Source: Desulfurobacterium sp.
GTDB lineage: Bacteria > Aquificota > Aquificia > Desulfurobacteriales > Desulfurobacteriaceae
Reading direction: 5' to 3'
Length of the DNA: 8,076 bases
Assembly (NCBI GenBank): GCA_003978805.1
Contig: QNYI01000042.1
Coordinates: 1 to 8,076 of the forward strand
Positions within the stretch are counted from its first letter, which is position 1. The number at the start of each line of letters is the position of its first letter. Below, in pieces: positions 6,313 through 8,076 of this stretch. The notes under the pieces are model-generated. The model saw nothing but the letters and a program-made list of their open reading frames with translations. It was not told where the DNA came from and did not search any database. The translations under genes were made by a program, and so were the position numbers.

Positions 6313-7152
6313 ATGAGGTTGATACTGCCCTCACCGGCTAAGGTTAACCTTTCTCTCTGGATTAAAGGAAAGCGTCCGGACGGTTACCACGAGCTCGTAA
6401 CTGTCATGCACACCGTTAACCTCTTTGACGTTCTCTCTTTTCTCCCGTCAGACAGGTTAGTTTTAGACATTAGAGGGAACAGCTCACTTCCCTTAGATAA
6501 AGGGAACCTCATAATAAAGGCTTGCAGGCTCTTTAAAGAGAAAACGGGAATAAACCCTAAGGTAAGCATAAAGCTCCTAAAGAGAATACCTGTTGGTGCG
6601 GGACTCGGAGGCGGGAGCTCCAACGCAGCGGCAACGTTAAAGGGTTTGAATACGATATATGGTAACCCCTTAAGTGAGGGGGAGCTCTACGAGTTGGCGG
6701 CGGAGTTGGGAAGTGACGTCCCGTTCTTCTTACGGGGTGGACTTGCCGTAGCCTACGGTAGAGGAGAGAAGTTAAGGTTTTACAATCCTGCCAGCTTTAA
6801 GATCCTCTTAGTTTTCCCCGGCTTTCCCTGTTCAACGGCGGAGGTGTACCAGAGCCTTCCCCCAATTAAAAGGGAGGTTGCCGTTGAAGATGCGGAAAGG
6901 CTCATAATATCCCCCCTCATAAACGAAAACTTCAAAGAGCTCGTGGATAACATGGAAAACGACCTTGAAAAGTCAGAATCCCCTTGCGTTAAGGAAGTTC
7001 TCAAGGTCAAGGAGAAACTTAAAGAAATGGGGTTAAAACCTTTAATGAGCGGGAGCGGTTCTTGTGTATTTTCCATCATAAAAGGTGAAAAACCTGACAC
7101 TACCCCCTTGAAAAAAGAGGATTGGTGGTTTAAATTTCTCTCTGCAGTGTAG
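6313..7152 (+). CDS. ispE: 4-diphosphocytidyl-2-C-methyl-D-erythritol kinase
   Basis: IspE phosphorylates the 2-hydroxyl of CDP-methylerythritol with ATP, the fourth step of the MEP pathway to isoprenoid precursors, in the cytosol. At 279 residues it is of normal length. It has the GHMP-kinase features in order: SPAKVNLSL with Lys10 near the N-terminus, RPDGYHEL, the glycine-rich ATP loop PVGAGLGGGSSNAAA (93-107), the catalytic Asp135 in LGSDVPFFL, and the C-terminal SGSGSCVF. The ATG is fixed by the conserved N-terminus. No ribosome site precedes it and a TATAAT lies just upstream, so the mRNA is probably leaderless. The stop is only 3 bp before the tRNA-Gln gene, so tRNA processing should form the 3' end of this message. 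Confidence 0.96.
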   Translation: MRLILPSPAKVNLSLWIKGKRPDGYHELVTVMHTVNLFDVLSFLPSDRLVLDIRGNSSLPLDKGNLIIKACRLFKEKTGINPKVSIKLLKRIPVGAGLGGGSSNAAATLKGLNTIYGNPLSEGELYELAAELGSDVPFFLRGGLAVAYGRGEKLRFYNPASFKILLVFPGFPCSTAEVYQSLPPIKREVAVEDAERLIISPLINENFKELVDNMENDLEKSESPCVKEVLKVKEKLKEMGLKPLMSGSGSCVFSIIKGEKPDTTPLKKEDWWFKFLSAV

Positions 7153-7155
7153 AGC

Positions 7156-7230
7156 TGGGGCGTAGCCAAGCGGTAAGGCAGCGGACTTTGGATCCGCCAT
7201 TCGCAGGTTCGAATCCTGCCGCCCCAGCCA
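7156..7230 (+). tRNA. tRNA-Gln (anticodon TTG)
   Basis: A 75-nt cloverleaf: acceptor TGGGGCG pairs with CGCCCCA, anticodon stem GCGGA/TCCGC, anticodon loop CTTTGGA with TTG, T loop TTCGAAT. The CCA end is encoded (7228-7230). It starts 3 bp after the ispE stop codon and is first in a five-gene tRNA array. Confidence 0.97.
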
Positions 7231-7239
7231 TTTTATTAT

Positions 7240-7316
7240 GGTGGGAGTAGCTCAGTTGGTGGAGCGCCGGGTTGTGGCCCCGGCGGTCGCGGGTTCAAGT
7301 CCCGTCTCCCACCCCA
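7240..7316 (+). tRNA. tRNA-His (anticodon GTG)
   Basis: Acceptor GTGGGAG (7241-7247) pairs with CTCCCAC. The extra G at 7240 can pair with C73 (7313), the G-1:C73 pair that identifies tRNA-His in bacteria. The anticodon loop is TTGTGGC with GTG in a CCGGG/CCCGG stem. CCA is encoded (7314-7316). The gap to tRNA-Gln is 9 bp. Confidence 0.97.
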
Positions 7317-7327
7317 CATTCCGCCAT

Positions 7328-7413
7328 GCGGGAGTGGCGGAACTGGCAGACGCGCTGGACTTAGGATCCAGTGCCCTCTGGGCGTGTGGGTTCGACTCCC
7401 ACCTCCCGCACCA
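7328..7413 (+). tRNA. tRNA-Leu (anticodon TAG)
   Basis: An 86-nt class II tRNA with a long variable arm (about TGCCCTCTGGGCGT), as expected for leucine. Acceptor GCGGGAG/CTCCCGC, anticodon stem CTGGA/TCCAG, loop CTTAGGA with anticodon TAG, T loop TTCGACT, discriminator A, encoded CCA (7411-7413). It reads CTA-type leucine codons. Confidence 0.97.
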
Positions 7414-7417
7414 CAGA

Positions 7418-7497
7418 GAGCGGGCGTAGCTCAGTAGGTAGAGCGAAGCCTTGCCAAGGCTTAGGTCGCGGGTTCAAGTCCCGTCGCCCGCTCCATT
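7418..7497 (+). repeat. Right arm of an 80-bp perfect inverted repeat (tRNA-Gly)
   Basis: Identical base for base to 177-256 read on the minus strand. Identity stops within two bases on either side of the tRNA gene. The neighbours differ: here the gene lies inside a tRNA array, while the other copy stands alone beside a probable rRNA promoter. Confidence 0.9.
7420..7495 (+). tRNA. tRNA-Gly (anticodon GCC)
   Basis: A 76-nt cloverleaf with acceptor GCGGGCG/CGCCCGC, anticodon loop TTGCCAA (GCC), T loop TTCAAGT and encoded CCA (7493-7495). It is fourth in the tRNA array, 6 bp after tRNA-Leu and 5 bp before tRNA-Cys, and is an exact copy of the gene at 179-254. Confidence 0.97.
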
Positions 7498-7500
7498 AAC

Positions 7501-7575
7501 GGCGGCGTAGCCAAGTGGTAAGGCAGGGGACTGCAAATCCCTTATTCGGCGGTTCGATTCCGCCCGCCGCCTCCA
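7501..7575 (+). tRNA. tRNA-Cys (anticodon GCA)
   Basis: A 75-nt cloverleaf: acceptor GGCGGCG/CGCCGCC, anticodon loop CTGCAAA with GCA, T loop TTCGATT, discriminator T, encoded CCA (7573-7575). It is last in the array. No GC-rich hairpin with a T-run follows it, so the terminator of the ispE-tRNA unit is not obvious. Confidence 0.97.
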
Positions 7576-7710
7576 ATTTTCTATTAAAACGTAGCAGATT
7601 CTGGTTTTCATAAAGCACCCTATCCTAACTTATATCTGTCCTTTTTCGTATCCAATTTGCAGGAATTTTGTGCAATGGTTGTTCTAAACTTCTTTTTTTT
7701 AATTTAGTGA
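7576..7710 (+). other. AT-rich spacer after the tRNA array
   Basis: There is no convincing gene here. The only ATG on this strand (7675) opens a frame of 10 codons that ends at TAG 7705 followed by TGA 7708. It contains a weak hairpin (TTGCA 7657-7661 with TGCAA 7671-7675, 9-nt loop) and then an eight-T run (7693-7700), which might terminate the tRNA transcript inefficiently. I see no clear promoter. The base composition is much lower in G+C than the tRNAs and the operon. Confidence 0.5.
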
Positions 7711-8052
7711 GATACTTTCATTCGGGACAATGAAGGACAAACGCCACTTCACCATGCTGTGAAAGAGTGGCATACTAAAAAATCGTCGGAGGAGGGTGGA
7801 CAGAAAAACTTAGAGGGCTTCAGAGAAACAATTAAATACCTTATATCCAGAGGAGCAGACCTAACAGTTAGAGACAAAAAAGGGAATACTCCGCTGGATA
7901 TGGCTGCTTCTAAGGGGGATTTAGAAAGAGTTAAGTTCCTGATTTCACAGGGTGCGAGAGTAGATAGGCGAGCTATAGAACTGGCACGTAAAGAAGGACA
8001 TCATAAAATAGCTCAATACCTTGAGAGCCTGCTAAGAAGTAGCAAGTATTAG
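7711..8052 (+). pseudogene. Ankyrin-repeat protein remnant, 5' end missing
   Basis: The open frame encodes ankyrin repeats. A first repeat starts at 7726 with DNEGQTPLHHAV and continues, after an insertion, to IKYLISRGADLTV. A second repeat is DKKGNTPLDMAASKGDLERVKFLISQGARVD, and a partial third ends the protein with the stop at 8050-8052. In-frame TAG and TGA codons at 7705-7710 close the frame just upstream, and between them and the homology there is no ATG, GTG or TTG. The only usable early start, GTG 7759, lies inside the first repeat with no ribosome site before it. I therefore read this as the 3' part of a decayed or truncated gene. An expressed short protein starting at GTG 7759 remains possible. 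Ankyrin repeats mediate protein binding; the partner is unknown. Confidence 0.7.
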
Positions 8053-8072
8053 TTAATACCGATACTGTTTTT
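8045..8072 (+). terminator. Weak candidate terminator after the ankyrin remnant
   Basis: AGTAT (8045-8049) can pair with ATACT (8062-8066), and alternatively GTATT with AATAC; five Ts follow at 8068-8072. The stem overlaps the stop codon and is AT-rich, so termination would be poor at high temperature. Confidence 0.2.
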
Positions 8073-8076
8073 GAGT

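Noticed and set aside
6780..7169. A 129-codon minus-strand frame opposite ispE and into tRNA-Gln
   Set aside because: It is antisense to conserved ispE sequence and the start of a tRNA; nothing supports coding.
7238..7429. A 63-codon open frame on the plus strand across the tRNA genes
   Set aside because: It is read straight through tRNA-His and tRNA-Leu; its protein is the well-known spurious translation of tRNA sequence.
1..8076. CRISPR array, insertion sequence, phage gene or known defence cassette
   Set aside because: No spaced direct repeats, no transposase or integrase motifs and no terminal inverted repeats other than the tRNA-Gly copies were seen on either strand.

Overview
The window looks like a chromosomal segment of a thermophilic, Gram-negative bacterium. 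My best guess is an Aquificota lineage such as the Desulfurobacteriales, but this is inference from style and no search was run. The hints are: Lys/Glu-rich proteins; frequent TTG and GTG start codons (4 of 7 intact genes) with purine-rich Shine-Dalgarno sites on most genes; tRNA genes much richer in G+C than the coding DNA, as in thermophiles; two lipoproteins; and a lipopolysaccharide-core-type glycosyltransferase.

Layout. Bases 1-178 hold no protein gene. On the minus strand they carry two perfect TTGACA -35 boxes, each 17 bp from a -10 box, followed by a boxA-like sequence; I read this as the promoter and leader of a stable-RNA (probably rRNA) operon running off the left edge. A tRNA-Gly(GCC) gene (179-254, minus) lies just upstream of it and has its own TTGACA promoter inside the 3' end of the neighbouring gene. 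Bases 280-6259 are one tightly packed minus-strand operon. In order of transcription it encodes a NodB-type polysaccharide deacetylase, a GT2 glycosyltransferase of the WaaE/KdtX type, a GT-B glycosyltransferase, a small lipoprotein with an OB-fold-like pattern, the primosomal helicase PriA, and a second small lipoprotein. Adjacent genes overlap or nearly touch.

A 53-bp divergent region (6260-6312) follows. It has face-to-face, partly overlapping -10 boxes and a perfect 12-bp palindrome. To its right, on the plus strand, ispE (MEP isoprenoid pathway) appears to be leaderless. It runs with a 3-bp gap into five packed tRNA genes: Gln(TTG), His(GTG), Leu(TAG), Gly(GCC), Cys(GCA). The tRNA-Gly is identical to the one at the left end, so the two form an 80-bp perfect inverted repeat around about 7.2 kb. 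The right end (7576-8076) is AT-rich and holds a 5'-broken ankyrin-repeat gene.

How the genes work together. The three upstream operon genes and the lipoproteins point to building or trimming a surface polysaccharide or LPS core, with priA (replication restart) carried in the same transcript. ispE and the tRNAs form a second housekeeping unit. I found no clear novel defence or mobile system. The most unusual signals are a PriA with non-canonical Walker A and DEEH residues, a strong excess of the palindrome GAGCTC across the operon and ispE, and the promoter architecture at both ends of the operon.
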